Shown: piece by piece, positions 35,031-45,148 of the stretch | Layout of the letters: each line of letters starts with the position of its first letter | Numbering within the stretch: the first letter of the stretch is position 1 | NCBI GenBank assembly: GCA_016185345.1 | Contig: JACPNS010000012.1 | Span: 1 to 64,000 of the forward strand | Direction: 5' to 3' | Length of the DNA: 64,000 nt | From: Solirubrobacterales bacterium | GTDB lineage: Bacteria > Actinomycetota > Thermoleophilia > Solirubrobacterales > JACPNS01 | The notes under the pieces: model-generated | Seen by the model: the letters and a program-made list of their open reading frames with translations, nothing else | The model's database searches: none | Told to the model about the DNA's origin: nothing | Translations under genes and position numbers: made by a program

Positions 35031-35253
35031 GAGAACTATATCGTTAGCGGTATCGGAAAAAAACTATGAGTTGTTCCGTGAGCGTGCTCAGGCCGAGAAT
35101 CGGTCGATCGCCAGCCTCATTCGCGATGCGATGTCCTCCTATCTACAGTCACCGGCGACTTCGGCCGAGACCGTGGAAAGCGCAGTAATCCGCCAAGTGC
35201 TGCCCGGATCGGGCAAATACAACATCTACGCCGAGGTGCGCGAGGCGGAGTAA
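35029..35253 (+). CDS. Orphan ribbon-helix-helix antitoxin-like protein
   Basis: The 74-residue product starts MRTISLAVSEKNYELFRERA and continues NRSIASLIRDAMSSYL, the strand-helix-helix pattern of RHH/CopG antitoxins. The C-terminal part is polar and could be a toxin-binding segment. The start at 35029 is preferred over the in-frame ATG at 34972, because the -10 and operator lie just before it. No toxin follows: only 73 bases separate it from the convergent GNAT gene. It may be a solitary regulator or the remains of a module. Confidence 0.65.
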   Translation: MRTISLAVSEKNYELFRERAQAENRSIASLIRDAMSSYLQSPATSAETVESAVIRQVLPGSGKYNIYAEVREAE

Positions 35254-35326
35254 ACCGCCTGCAAAATCAGCCGATCGTTGGCGATATCGATTCTTGCGCT
35301 CGCGGTATCGACCGCTGGAGTCGCGC

Positions 35327-35812
35327 TCAGACGTCGCCGATCATCAGCACGCCTGCTGGTTCGAGCCCCAAACGTCGGTAAAAATCCCGGGCCTGCTCAT
35401 TGCCCGGCACGCTCGAGAGCTCAAAATGGCTGTAGCCACGTGAGCGGAATTCCGCGCGGGCGGCGTCGATCAGTATTCGCCCGACTCCTCCGGTGCGGGC
35501 GCCTGGGCTGACCACGATGTCCTCGACGTAGCCGATTCGTTCGCTGGAATGGAATCCGAAGAGACCCTCGCGTTCGGTGCAGAAGATGAACCCGGCATCG
35601 CTGCCCTCAACAACGGCGATCGCGGCGAACCCGCCGTAGGCGTACCAGCGCTCGAATCCACCGCTGTAGTGATTCCAGAATTCCTCGTCTGAACGCTGCG
35701 GAGCGCTGCCGAGTGATGGCTGAACCGCCATCTCGTGCTGATGCAGGAAAAGCATCAGTTGGCGCGCACGCTCGATGCCCGCGGGATCGATCTCCTCCAG
35801 GGTGATATCCAT
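35327..35812 (-). CDS. GNAT-family N-acetyltransferase
   Basis: The 161-residue protein starts MDITLEEIDPAGIERARQL. It has the GNAT core: YVEDIVVSPGARTGGVGRIL is the acetyl-CoA binding motif A, followed by GNEQARDFYRRLGLEPAG (motif B). The substrate is unknown. A longer form from ATG 35872 is possible (20 more residues); its codon overlaps that of the divergent secreted-protein gene (CATG). That region would have to serve both promoters, so the shorter form is more likely. Confidence 0.75.
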   Translation of the reverse strand: MDITLEEIDPAGIERARQLMLFLHQHEMAVQPSLGSAPQRSDEEFWNHYSGGFERWYAYGGFAAIAVVEGSDAGFIFCTEREGLFGFHSSERIGYVEDIVVSPGARTGGVGRILIDAARAEFRSRGYSHFELSSVPGNEQARDFYRRLGLEPAGVLMIGDV

Positions 35813-35870
35813 TGCCGCCACCGTAGCGACCGCATCAGTCCGCTGGTCGTTGTGTTTATATGCCCGACTC

Positions 35871-37724
35871 ATGCCGGCCCTCCTCCGACCCTCCGCACGG
35901 ATCGCGCTAGCCGTTTTGACGCTCCTGGTTTTCGCCCTCGCGAACGCCAGTGGCACCTCGGCAATCGACCAGGCCTCTGGCCCAGATTCCGCACCGCTGC
36001 GCGAGTTGCCAGACCTCGTGCTCAAGCCGTGGCTGGACACGCAAACTAAGAATGGCAACTTCAACCGCCCGTCCGGCACGCCGGCGATAGACGGATATGG
36101 CAACGCCGGAATCGCTTATGGAATGCTTCAGGAGGCCGCGCGCACCGGCGACATGACCTACCTGAAGTCTGCGATGAGGACCTTCAGCTGGATCACCAGG
36201 ACGCGCCAGCCGATGAACGGCGTTTTCTACCAGATGTTCTCGGCCTCGGCCTACAACTTCGCCCGCGCAAACTTCGCTGGTCGTCCTGAGTTCAAACGGA
36301 TCCGCGTCGCATGGGCAAACCAACTGCGCCGCTTCCCGTATCAACGCGGCGTGCTGGGGAGCAGGTACCACTACAACAAGAATCTGGTCGAGGCGCTCGA
36401 GGTGATCGAGCTCTACAACTCCGGGCTGCGTGGCAACGCGCGCAATGCGATCCTGCGCGATCGCAAGCTTGCGCTGCGTCGGGCACTACGCCTGATCGAC
36501 CGTCTCATTCCGGCCCGAGTGAAGAACTACACACAAAGTGTCGGACCTGGTCAGGGCTGGCCATTCACCACGACGGTCGCCGATATGAGCGATCCGCCGG
36601 CCAACCCGCCAGCATACAACGCATTCGTCGCCGGCGTCTACGCGCGGGCCTACCAACAGCTGGCGCCGGGACTCCGCACCGAGCGAATGCGCCTGACATC
36701 CGAGACTCTGATCCGCGGTGTGATCGCGCGTACCGCGCCCGACGGCGACATCGCGTTCGACGGGCGGTCTCAGGAGCAGGCGTGGGCGCTTTCGCTTGCT
36801 GGCTACGCAGCGTGGTCAGCGTCGTCTTTTGCGACCGGAACCGAGCGCGAGATCTTCCTTGCCTTTGTCCGCCGAGTCGTCAAGCGCCTCGAGAACGTCC
36901 ACGTGACCAGCGCTTCATCGTTCGGATTTGTGCTCACGCCTGCAGCAGGTTGCTGCGACAAACAGGACATGCCGCCCGGGCAGGATCGCTATTACGACGT
37001 CGCGAAGTACTCCGGGTTGACCGCGATGACGATGGGGTGGGCACTGCAGAAGCGTCCGCAGGACTGGCAGTCCGGGCCCGACGCAATCCCAACCGATTCC
37101 GCCTCGAACTTCGTGTACACGGCAGGCGATGGTCGCTTCATCCAACATCGCGGCGCAAATATCTACTGGTTCATGAGAATGCAGAGCGACTACTTCGACG
37201 CGCGATCCGACATGGGCGTTGCCGTGATGAAGGTGCGAAATGCGAACGGCACCTGGACCGATGTGGTCCCGCCTCGGCCGTACACCGGTGGCCACCAAAA
37301 GGCAGCCGACCCTGCGTCGCCCTGCCTTGTCTACCGCAAGGGCTGCGCATATCTGGAGCTCCGCGGCGGAGCCGCAGATGCAGGCGGCGGATTCACGTTC
37401 AGTGCTATCTGGCGAACCGCGCGGGGGACACTTGTTCGGCGCGGAACCGCGACGGTCACGCCGAACGTCGACGGTCTGAAACTCACTTGGGACGCACGGG
37501 CCGGCGACGTGTTCAACTTCAACAACTTCCTTCCGTCTGCGCAATGCGCCGACACTGGGGTGACCAGTCCCGGGCTCGCCTTCACGGTCGCCGGGCAAAC
37601 CGTATGCAGGATCGCAAAAGGCACATATGCAGGCGGATCGCGCGTGGACATGCGTAAGACGCAGTCCGTGGCGCTGCCCATCAACGGCCAGGTCTACGTA
37701 GCGTATTCGGCTACCTCAAATTAG
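35871..37724 (+). CDS. Large secreted protein, probable helical toroid plus beta-sandwich
   Basis: The 617-residue product has a signal peptide (MPALLRPSARIALAVLTLLV... to about residue 28). Residues about 40-400 are helix-rich with repeated aromatic clusters (GYGNAGIAYGML, GVFYQMFSASAYNFA, EQAWALSLAGYAAWSASSF), like the (alpha/alpha) toroids of polysaccharide lyases and glycosidases. Residues about 400-617 look beta-rich. Paired Cys residues (AGCC, CLVYRKGC, SAQC...TVC) fit an extracellular protein. I cannot name a family; a lyase-like role on a polysaccharide is a guess. A TTATAT at 35856-35861 may be the -10. Confidence 0.65.
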   Translation: MPALLRPSARIALAVLTLLVFALANASGTSAIDQASGPDSAPLRELPDLVLKPWLDTQTKNGNFNRPSGTPAIDGYGNAGIAYGMLQEAARTGDMTYLKSAMRTFSWITRTRQPMNGVFYQMFSASAYNFARANFAGRPEFKRIRVAWANQLRRFPYQRGVLGSRYHYNKNLVEALEVIELYNSGLRGNARNAILRDRKLALRRALRLIDRLIPARVKNYTQSVGPGQGWPFTTTVADMSDPPANPPAYNAFVAGVYARAYQQLAPGLRTERMRLTSETLIRGVIARTAPDGDIAFDGRSQEQAWALSLAGYAAWSASSFATGTEREIFLAFVRRVVKRLENVHVTSASSFGFVLTPAAGCCDKQDMPPGQDRYYDVAKYSGLTAMTMGWALQKRPQDWQSGPDAIPTDSASNFVYTAGDGRFIQHRGANIYWFMRMQSDYFDARSDMGVAVMKVRNANGTWTDVVPPRPYTGGHQKAADPASPCLVYRKGCAYLELRGGAADAGGGFTFSAIWRTARGTLVRRGTATVTPNVDGLKLTWDARAGDVFNFNNFLPSAQCADTGVTSPGLAFTVAGQTVCRIAKGTYAGGSRVDMRKTQSVALPINGQVYVAYSATSN

Positions 37725-37778
37725 CGAACATACGTTCGGTCCGGACCGGCTGGTAAACATCACTCCTAGGATCGAGTG

Positions 37779-40709
37779 ATGGCAGGAGCAGACATCGAAC
37801 GCCGCGCAGGGACCGCATTGAGCGACCGAATGGTGATTTCGGGCGCCCGCGAGCACAACCTCAAGGACATCTCCATTGAGTTGCCGCGCGACGCCCTGAT
37901 CGTGATCACCGGCCTTTCGGGCAGCGGCAAGTCCTCACTGGCATTCGACACGATCTACGCCGAGGGTCAACGGCGATACGTCGAGTCGCTGTCCGCCTAC
38001 GCGCGCCAGTTTCTCGGGCTCATGGAGAAGCCCGACGTAGACTCGATCGAAGGCCTCTCGCCAGCAATTTCGATCGACCAGAAGACCAGCTCGCGCAACC
38101 CGCGTTCAACGGTCGGCACCGTCACAGAGATCTACGACTATCTGCGCCTGCTCTGGGCTCGCGTCGGTCACCCGTATTGCTACAACTGCGGCGAGAAGAT
38201 CGAGGCTCAGTCGGCCGAGCAGATCATCGACCGCGTGCTCGATCTTGAGGACGGCACCAAGTTCCTCGTGCTCGCCCCGATCGTGCGCGGTCGCAAGGGC
38301 GAGTTCACGAAGGTCTTCGATCAGCTTCGCGCCGACGGCTTCGTCCGCGTTCGCGTGAACGGCGAGATCCGCCGCCTCGATGACGAGCAGCCGATCGAGC
38401 TCGACAAGAAGTTCAAGCACGACATCGCAGTGGTCGTGGACCGCCTGACGATGCGGCCTGATCTGCGTAAGCGCCTCGCGGATTCGATCGAGACGTCCGT
38501 CGGTTTGGCAGACGGCTTGGTAGAGATCGAGACCGTCGAGAACGACTACCGAAGCTTCCTCTACAGCGAGAAGTTCCTCTGCATGAATTGCGGATCATCG
38601 ATGCCAGAGCTCGAGCCGCGCAGCTTCTCATTCAACTCGCCTCACGGCGCGTGCCCAGACTGTCATGGTCTCGGTCAGGTGCGCACCGTCGATCCGGATC
38701 TCGTCGTCCAGGACGAGTCCAAGCCAATCGCCGACGGCGCAATCAGTGGCTGGCTCGTTCCGTTCTCGCTCCACTTCGACCGTTTGGCGCAAGCCGTGGG
38801 CGAGCACGCCGGCTTCGACGCCTCGCTGCCATGGAACGAGCTTTCAGACGAGGCGCGCGAGATCTTCATGAACGGCCTCGGCAAGGAGCGGATCCCCGTC
38901 ACATACGTGACGCGCCGAAACAACACCCGCACGTACATGGCCAAGTACGAAGGGATCGTGCCTTCGATCGAGCGGAGATACGCCGAAACCGATTCCGACA
39001 ATGCACGCGAGTTCCTCGAGCAGGTGATGGCGCTGAAACCGTGCTCAACCTGCGACGGTGCGCGGCTTCGGGCCGAGAGCCGCGCAGTGCGCGTGGATGG
39101 GCTGGGCCTGCACGAGTACACGCATCTCTCTGCCGCCGCTGCGCTCGAGTGGATCAGCAACGTCAAACTCAGCAACACCGAGCGCCAGGTCGCGCGGCTG
39201 ATCCTGAAAGAGATCGAGGAACGGCTGAACTTCTTGGTCAACGTGGGCGTCGGGTATCTGTCGACGGATCGCACCGCCTCGACCCTCTCCGGCGGGGAAG
39301 CCCAGCGCATCCGCCTTGCGACCCAGATCGGTTCAAGCCTCGTCGGCGTGCTCTACATCCTGGACGAGCCTTCGATTGGTCTTCATCAGCGCGACAACGA
39401 ACGGCTGATTGCCACGCTCGAGCGCCTGCGCAACCTCGGCAACACCGTGATCGTCGTCGAGCACGACGAGGGCACGATGCTCGCCGCCGATCAGATCGTG
39501 GACATCGGCCCCGGCGCTGGCATCCACGGCGGAGAGATCATCGCCCAGGGCACCGCCGAAGAGATTGGAAAGGTCAAGGAGTCGCTCACCGGGCAATACC
39601 TGTCGGGCGCGCGCAAGATCGAGATGCCGTTCGCGCGGCGCAAGCCGCAGGGTTGGATCGAGGTCAAGGGCGCAACTCAGCACAACCTGAAGAACGTGGA
39701 CGCCAAGTTCCCGCTTGGGGTCTTCTGCTGCGTCACCGGCGTTTCCGGCAGCGGCAAGTCAACTCTGGTCAACGACATCCTCAACAAGGCCGCCACTGCG
39801 GCGATGAAGAACGGCGGCGGCTCACGCACTCGACCCGGCGTACACAAATCGATCCTCGGTCTCGAGCAGGTGGACAAGGTCATTGACATCAACCAGTCTC
39901 CGATCGGCCGAACGCCGCGCTCGAACCCCGCCACCTACACGGGATTGTTCGACCAGGTGCGCGATCTCTTTTCCCGCACCCAAGAATCCCGCGCCCGCGG
40001 CTACAAGCCCGGCCGCTTCAGCTTCAACGTCAAGGGCGGACGCTGCGAAGTGTGCTCGGGCGAAGGTCAGATCAAGATCGAAATGCACTTCCTGCCGGAT
40101 GTATACGTGCCCTGCGAGCAGTGCCACGGCAAGCGTTACAACCGCGAGACGCTTGAGGTCAAGTACAAGGGCAAGAGCATCGCCGACGTCCTCGACATGA
40201 CGATCGAGGAGGCTGCCGAGTTCTTCGAGCCCGTGCCAAAGATCGCGCGCAGGCTGAAGACCTTGAACGACGTCGGCCTCGGCTACGTCACGCTCGGCCA
40301 GCCGGCCACCACGCTCTCCGGCGGCGAGGCGCAGCGCGTGAAGCTCGCCAACGAGCTCGCGCGCGTGGCGACCGGCAGCACTCTCTACATCCTCGACGAG
40401 CCAACGACCGGCCTCCACTTTGCAGACATCGAGCGATTGCTCCAGGTGCTCCAACGCCTCGTTGATGCCGGCAACTCTGTCGTCGTAATCGAGCACAACC
40501 TCGATGTGATCAAGACGGCCGACTGGCTGATTGACCTCGGGCCCGAAGGCGGGGAGGGCGGGGGAGAGATTCTTGTGGCCGGTACTCCCGAGACCGTGGC
40601 CGGCGAAAAACGCTCGTACACCGGACAGTTCCTCGCCGACATCGTGACCGCGAAGAAGCCCTCCGCGAAGAAGAAATCTGCCGGCAAAAGGGTCACTGCG
40701 AACGTTTGA
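37779..40709 (+). CDS. uvrA: Excinuclease ABC subunit A
   Basis: UvrA recognises DNA damage and loads UvrB. The 976-residue protein has two ABC modules: Walker [13 protein letters not shown] near residue 45 and [14 protein letters not shown] near 655. There are zinc fingers (CMNCGSS...CPDC and CEVCSGEGQ...CEQC) and two LSGGEAQR signatures. ATG 37779 lies 6 bases after TAGGAT, a -10 candidate; a GTG at 37776 is the other choice. It completes the excision-repair pair with uvrB. Confidence 0.97.
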   Translation: MAGADIERRAGTALSDRMVISGAREHNLKDISIELPRDALIVITGLSGSGKSSLAFDTIYAEGQRRYVESLSAYARQFLGLMEKPDVDSIEGLSPAISIDQKTSSRNPRSTVGTVTEIYDYLRLLWARVGHPYCYNCGEKIEAQSAEQIIDRVLDLEDGTKFLVLAPIVRGRKGEFTKVFDQLRADGFVRVRVNGEIRRLDDEQPIELDKKFKHDIAVVVDRLTMRPDLRKRLADSIETSVGLADGLVEIETVENDYRSFLYSEKFLCMNCGSSMPELEPRSFSFNSPHGACPDCHGLGQVRTVDPDLVVQDESKPIADGAISGWLVPFSLHFDRLAQAVGEHAGFDASLPWNELSDEAREIFMNGLGKERIPVTYVTRRNNTRTYMAKYEGIVPSIERRYAETDSDNAREFLEQVMALKPCSTCDGARLRAESRAVRVDGLGLHEYTHLSAAAALEWISNVKLSNTERQVARLILKEIEERLNFLVNVGVGYLSTDRTASTLSGGEAQRIRLATQIGSSLVGVLYILDEPSIGLHQRDNERLIATLERLRNLGNTVIVVEHDEGTMLAADQIVDIGPGAGIHGGEIIAQGTAEEIGKVKESLTGQYLSGARKIEMPFARRKPQGWIEVKGATQHNLKNVDAKFPLGVFCCVTGVSGSGKSTLVNDILNKAATAAMKNGGGSRTRPGVHKSILGLEQVDKVIDINQSPIGRTPRSNPATYTGLFDQVRDLFSRTQESRARGYKPGRFSFNVKGGRCEVCSGEGQIKIEMHFLPDVYVPCEQCHGKRYNRETLEVKYKGKSIADVLDMTIEEAAEFFEPVPKIARRLKTLNDVGLGYVTLGQPATTLSGGEAQRVKLANELARVATGSTLYILDEPTTGLHFADIERLLQVLQRLVDAGNSVVVIEHNLDVIKTADWLIDLGPEGGEGGGEILVAGTPETVAGEKRSYTGQFLADIVTAKKPSAKKKSAGKRVTANV

Positions 40710-40821
40710 GTCACTTCCACGCAAAACATTTTTGTGCCTTGTTGCGGGGTTATTGCGAACCGCGGGCCATTCGTCACGGCCACGTCGGAGACGTCGAATA
40801 CGCTCAGTCACAGAGCTGAAA

Positions 40822-41196
40822 ATGCGCGGAGCCAACCAAGAAGAACAACACATGCTGCTGGTGGAGAACCGGCTCCTCGACATCTCGAGCACGCGCCGCA
40901 AGCTGCGCGAAACCGCGGACGAGATCGAGCGGGAAGAGGGCGAGGAGCACCTGATCCTCTTTCTTCGACGCGCCGACAAGGAACTGGAAGAGTCCTACAA
41001 CGATTTGCTCCGTGACACGCACTTCTACGTCTCGGAAGAGGACCTCGCGAAAGCTGGATCTGGCCGTCGCGAACGCGACCAGCGAGAAGACGAGTTGAAG
41101 GCCAGGAAGGCAAGTCCGAAGATTGAAGTCCCCGAGCCGGCCGAGGAACTGCGCCTGTTCGAAGGCGAAGAAGCCGCCAAGCGCGGTTCCAAGTAG
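40822..41196 (+). CDS. Small charged coiled-coil protein upstream of the restriction enzyme
   Basis: The 124-residue product is rich in Glu, Arg and Lys. Residues about 11-60 look like a coiled coil (MLLVENRLLDISSTRRKLRE, then EIEREEGEEHLILF), followed by YVSEEDLAKAG and a charged tail. I do not recognise it. It ends 6 bases before the type IIL restriction-modification gene, so it is probably cotranscribed. It could be a partner or just a neighbour. The start at 40822 is chosen from composition; ATG 40852 is possible. Confidence 0.5.
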   Translation: MRGANQEEQHMLLVENRLLDISSTRRKLRETADEIEREEGEEHLILFLRRADKELEESYNDLLRDTHFYVSEEDLAKAGSGRRERDQREDELKARKASPKIEVPEPAEELRLFEGEEAAKRGSK

Positions 41197-41202
41197 TCGG
41201 CT

Positions 41203-43911
41203 TTGCTGCTCACTACCGACGCGATCCGCAGCCGTTTGGCCAGCTTCGCCGCGGAATGGTCGAAGTACGACGGCAGCGAACGCGCTGAAGCCCAGACGTT
41301 CCTGAATCAGTTGTTCAGTTGTTATGGCCAGGACAGAAAAGGCTGCGGCGCGCTATTTGAAGACGCCCAGGAAGGTCGCTTCCTCGACCTGATCTATCCA
41401 GGCGTATGCATTATCGAGATGAAGCGCCCGTCCGAAGCCAAGTCACTTTCGAAACACCGGGAGCAGGCGCTTGACTACTGGCGAAATTCCGCGGACGCCA
41501 AGACGGGCGTGGAGGCGCCTGAATACGTCGTGCTCTGCGCGTTCGCAAAGTTTGAGATTTGGCAGCCTGGACGCTTTCCGAAAGAGCCAAGACTCGTTGT
41601 TGACCTCACCGAGCTCCCCGACAACCTCGAGGCACTCCAGTTCTTGGCCGGTCGACAGCCCGTCTTTAAGGGCAACCAACTCGACTTAACCCGGGAGGCC
41701 GTCGCAAAAGTCGCAAGCCTAAGCCGCCTGCTGGTAAAGCGCGGGGCGGGAGACGAGCAGCAGATAAGGCACTTCGTCTTCCAATGTGTATGGTGCATGT
41801 TTGCGGAGGATGTCGGCCTCTTGGACGACAATCTGTTTTCGCGATTGATCGAGAAACTTAGAGCCGATCCCTCCGATTCGAGCGAAAGCGTCCTCGGGCA
41901 ACTCTTCGAGTACATGAATCGGCCGCAGGGTGGGCCAGAGCACGGGATCTATGGGGGGGTGCGCTACGTGAATGGCGGGCTCTTCGCCGAACCCGCGTCA
42001 ATTCACCTGCTCCCCGACGAGCTTGAAATCCTTTCGGAGGCTGCGCTCGGCAAATGGGCTGACGTAGAACCAGCGATCTTCGGCGGCTTGCTTGAAGGAG
42101 GGATGGAGCATGAGCAGCAGTGGCGTCTCGGCGCGCACTACACGCATATCGCTGATATTCAGAAGATTGTTGAGCCGACAATCGCGCGGCCATGGCGGGA
42201 ACGGATAGCGGCGCTGACAACAGTGAAAGATGCCGAACAAGCACGGACGGATCTGCTCAACTTCGTTGTGTTGGACCCCGCTTGTGGCTCGGGTAACTTT
42301 CTCTACGTCGCCTACCGCGAGCTCCGCAGAATCGGCGTCGAACTCGGTGAGAAGATCGCAAAACTGAGGGTTGAGGCTGGAATGCCCGCCGCCATGGACG
42401 ATGTCTATTACCCGCTCTCAAACATCCGGGGGATCGAGGTGGATGCGTTTGCCATTCACTTGGCGAGGATCACTCTATGGATGGGACACAAACTCTCGGT
42501 TGATGAACTAGGGCTGACAGAACAGGCGATCCCGCTTGCGGATTTGTCCGGCATTCAGCGCGCCGACGCACTTCGGATCGACTGGCCTCGTGCAGACGCG
42601 ATTATCGGGAATCCACCTTTTCATGGCTCGCAAATGCTGAGGAGCCTGCAATCCGATGCGTATCTCGACTTTCTCCAGCACGAGTTCGGCGTCGGTATTA
42701 AGGACTTTTGCGTCTACTGGTTCATCAAAGCCAACGACAGCCTCGCTCCTGGGAAACGTGCCGGACTTGTTGGAACAAACTCAATAAGTCAGAATCGTGC
42801 GCGTTCTGCGAGTCTCGATTACATCGCGGAGCACGGCGGCATCATCACCGATGCCGTCTCGTCGCAGAAGTGGCCGGGCGATGCCAACGTTCACGTGAGC
42901 ATCGTGAATTGGGTGCGAGACCCGAGCGAGCGGCCTGCGGCTTTTTTCCTCGACGGGGAGGTGGTCGACGGGATCTCGACATCCCTTCAGCCGGGAGGGG
43001 ACCAGCGGTCGGCGGTCGTGCTCAGACAGAATCGTCGCCGCAGTTTCCAGGGGCCAATTCCGGTTGGCGATGGTTTCGTACTTGACCCCGCGGAGGCCGA
43101 GAGACTCTTGACACCGCACTTGTCCCAGGTTATCCGTCCGTACGTGGTCGGCGAAGACATTTTGAACAATCCTGGAGCAAGACCGGGGCGTTTCGTGATC
43201 GACTTCGGAGAGCGCTCCCTGGAAGAGTCGATGGAATTTCCTGAGGCGCTCGAAATTGTGCGTGCTCGGGTCAAGCCGGGTCGAGATCAAAACCGCGATG
43301 AGCGATTTCGTAAGTATTGGTGGAGATTTGGCCGTCCGCGCGGCCAAATGCGAGCAGCGATCGAAGGGCTTGATCGATATATCGTTGGAACCGCAACAGG
43401 AAAGCGCATTGCTTTCGCTTGGCAGGACGCGCGAGTCTGCCCCAGTAATCTGACCAATGTTTTCGCGTTTGACGACGACTACGCGTTCGGCATGCTGAGC
43501 TCAATGACGCATACCGCTTGGGCCAGGGCTCGGTCGTCGACGCTCGAAACGAGGATTCGATACACGCCGACCACTGCGTTCGCAACCTTCCCTTGGCCGG
43601 ACGCCGACGCGTCGGCGCGCGGGTCTGTCGCTGCCGTAGCTCGTTCGCTCTACGCGCTTCGCGACTCGATCTCGCTTGAACGTGGTATCGGACTCACCAA
43701 GCTTTATAACGAACTTGAGGACGGTGCCTATGAAGATCTCGAAAGGCTGCACGTTCAATTGGACCAAACGGTCGCCGAGGCCTACGGCTGGCCGAAATCG
43801 ATCGGCCAGGAACCGACCGAGACGAACGCTCGCCTTCTGGAGATGAACCACAAAATCTCCGACGGAGAAGTGCCATATACGCCGTTCGCATATCTTCAGT
43901 CATCTGAGTAG
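41203..43911 (+). CDS. MmeI-like type IIL restriction-modification enzyme
   Basis: The 902-residue single chain joins nuclease, methyltransferase and target recognition. The nuclease site is D62-x9-E72-M-K74 (LDLIYPGVCIIEMKR), the same spacing as in MmeI. A helical linker follows (to about 340). The gamma-class amino-methyltransferase shows motif I DPACGSGNF (358-366) and motif IV NPPF (470-473). The target-recognition region spans about 600-830, with a helical C-terminus. One chain methylates one strand and cuts about 20 bases away in the family. TTG at 41203 starts it, 6 bases after the preceding gene. No frameshift is seen. Confidence 0.88.
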   Translation: MLLTTDAIRSRLASFAAEWSKYDGSERAEAQTFLNQLFSCYGQDRKGCGALFEDAQEGRFLDLIYPGVCIIEMKRPSEAKSLSKHREQALDYWRNSADAKTGVEAPEYVVLCAFAKFEIWQPGRFPKEPRLVVDLTELPDNLEALQFLAGRQPVFKGNQLDLTREAVAKVASLSRLLVKRGAGDEQQIRHFVFQCVWCMFAEDVGLLDDNLFSRLIEKLRADPSDSSESVLGQLFEYMNRPQGGPEHGIYGGVRYVNGGLFAEPASIHLLPDELEILSEAALGKWADVEPAIFGGLLEGGMEHEQQWRLGAHYTHIADIQKIVEPTIARPWRERIAALTTVKDAEQARTDLLNFVVLDPACGSGNFLYVAYRELRRIGVELGEKIAKLRVEAGMPAAMDDVYYPLSNIRGIEVDAFAIHLARITLWMGHKLSVDELGLTEQAIPLADLSGIQRADALRIDWPRADAIIGNPPFHGSQMLRSLQSDAYLDFLQHEFGVGIKDFCVYWFIKANDSLAPGKRAGLVGTNSISQNRARSASLDYIAEHGGIITDAVSSQKWPGDANVHVSIVNWVRDPSERPAAFFLDGEVVDGISTSLQPGGDQRSAVVLRQNRRRSFQGPIPVGDGFVLDPAEAERLLTPHLSQVIRPYVVGEDILNNPGARPGRFVIDFGERSLEESMEFPEALEIVRARVKPGRDQNRDERFRKYWWRFGRPRGQMRAAIEGLDRYIVGTATGKRIAFAWQDARVCPSNLTNVFAFDDDYAFGMLSSMTHTAWARARSSTLETRIRYTPTTAFATFPWPDADASARGSVAAVARSLYALRDSISLERGIGLTKLYNELEDGAYEDLERLHVQLDQTVAEAYGWPKSIGQEPTETNARLLEMNHKISDGEVPYTPFAYLQSSE

Positions 43912-43921
43912 GGTGACCCGA

Positions 43922-44518
43922 ATGGATCCCGCCGAGGAAGACCTCAAGCTCTTCGCCCAGAAGCGCGACTGGTACGAGCGCAACGACAAGCCCGAGAGCC
44001 GCGAACGAATCATGCGCGAGTTCGCCGCTCGGCGCGCGTACGTCCACTTCCCGGTCCATGGCGAGATCCTCGAAGGCTTCGACACCGGCCGACTCGAGAT
44101 CGGTGAGAACACCCACCTTGAGCCACATTGCTGGATCACGCTGAATTTGGACGAGGCTCATGTGAAGATCGGCGCCGGCTCATTCCTCAACGTCGGCACG
44201 ATGATCGCTGCCCAGGAATCCGTGACGATCGGCGATCACTGCATGTTCGGCAACGGCTTCTTCGTCGGCGACGCCTCCCACAACGTTGACGACCCGAATG
44301 TTCCGATCACGCAGCAGGGCTTCACGAGCAAGGGGCCGGTGTCGATCGGCGACAACTGCTGGTTCGGGGTGCATTGCGCGGTGCTTCCGGGTGTGACAGT
44401 CGGGAATCGCGTGGTCGTCGGATCAAACAGTGTCGTCACCCATGACTTGCCCGACGGCGTCATAGCCGCCGGGGTTCCCGCGAAAATCATTCGCGAGATT
44501 GACTTCAAGTCCGAGTAG
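43922..44518 (+). CDS. Hexapeptide-repeat acyltransferase
   Basis: The 198-residue protein is a left-handed beta-helix acyltransferase. Hexapeptide turns are visible in LEIGENTHLEPHCWITL, VKIGAGSFLNVGTMI, VTIGDHCMFGNGFFVGD, VSIGDNCWFGVHCAVLPGV and VGNRVVVGSNSVV, ending AAGVPAKIIREI. Similar enzymes acetylate sugars such as maltose or galactosides. The catalytic His is likely that of DASHNVDD. It converges on the response-regulator gene with 9 bases between. GTG 43913 is an alternative start. Confidence 0.85.
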   Translation: MDPAEEDLKLFAQKRDWYERNDKPESRERIMREFAARRAYVHFPVHGEILEGFDTGRLEIGENTHLEPHCWITLNLDEAHVKIGAGSFLNVGTMIAAQESVTIGDHCMFGNGFFVGDASHNVDDPNVPITQQGFTSKGPVSIGDNCWFGVHCAVLPGVTVGNRVVVGSNSVVTHDLPDGVIAAGVPAKIIREIDFKSE

Positions 44519-44527
44519 GTCGAAGCG

Positions 44528-45148
44528 CTAACGGATCGAAAGATCCCGCAACGCAATCGCCACAGCGTGGGCTCGCGTCGAGGCATCAAGCTTGCGCATC
44601 GCGTTCTTCACATGCGTACGCACCGTGTGAGCACTCAGCGAGAGCTTGTCCGCCACCTCGTCGGTGGAGAAACCGTCTGAAAGCAAACCGAGGATCTCAC
44701 GCTCACGGCGTGAAAGCTGCGGCTGTTCAGAGGCGATCATGTCGTCGATCTGCTGATCGCTCATTGGCTCGGGGAGCCAGCGGCGGCCACCTGCGACCGT
44801 GCGGATTCCTTCGATCAACGCGTCGGTGTCGTCGTCTTTGATCGCAAATCCAAGTGCGCCGGCGGTCATTGCGCGGGCGACGAGGCGATCGTCGTGATAA
44901 TCACCCCACGCGATCACGTTGAAGCGTTTACGGCTGAGATCGCGAATCAGATCGATTGCGTCCAGCCCCTCGGGGCGTAGGTCCACGACGACGACATCGG
45001 GACGTTCAGTCGCGATCAGATCTCTTGACGCCTCATTCGCCACTGTGTCGGCGACGACGTGGATGTTGTGCGGTTCCAGCACGTAGCGCAAGCCACTACG
45101 CAGGACCGCATGGTCATCGATGACCACAACCCTGGTCTCGGCGCTCAT
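44528..45148 (-). CDS. NarL/LuxR-type orphan response regulator
   Basis: The 206-residue protein has a receiver domain (Asp11/Asp12 in VVVIDDHAVLRSGL, phospho-acceptor Asp56 in VVVVDLRPEG, Lys in GFAIKDDD). A C-terminal LuxR helix-turn-helix follows (LSRREREILGLLSDGFSTDE, LSLSAHTVRTHVKNAMRKL). The conserved Thr/Ser of the receiver is replaced by Gly82 (VIAWGDY), so the phosphorylation switch may be non-canonical. No histidine kinase lies near. The 241 bases upstream hold no gene, only an inverted repeat AGCTCA/TGAGCT near 45250. Confidence 0.9.
   Translation of the reverse strand: MSAETRVVVIDDHAVLRSGLRYVLEPHNIHVVADTVANEASRDLIATERPDVVVVDLRPEGLDAIDLIRDLSRKRFNVIAWGDYHDDRLVARAMTAGALGFAIKDDDTDALIEGIRTVAGGRRWLPEPMSDQQIDDMIASEQPQLSRREREILGLLSDGFSTDEVADKLSLSAHTVRTHVKNAMRKLDASTRAHAVAIALRDLSIR

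Noticed and set aside
35278-35511. Frame that could be a toxin partner of the orphan RHH antitoxin
   Set aside because: It has no toxin motifs, overlaps the GNAT gene in antisense and has an Arg-rich shadow composition.
39822-40979. A 385-codon antisense frame across the end of uvrA
   Set aside because: Shadow of uvrA; no family resemblance.
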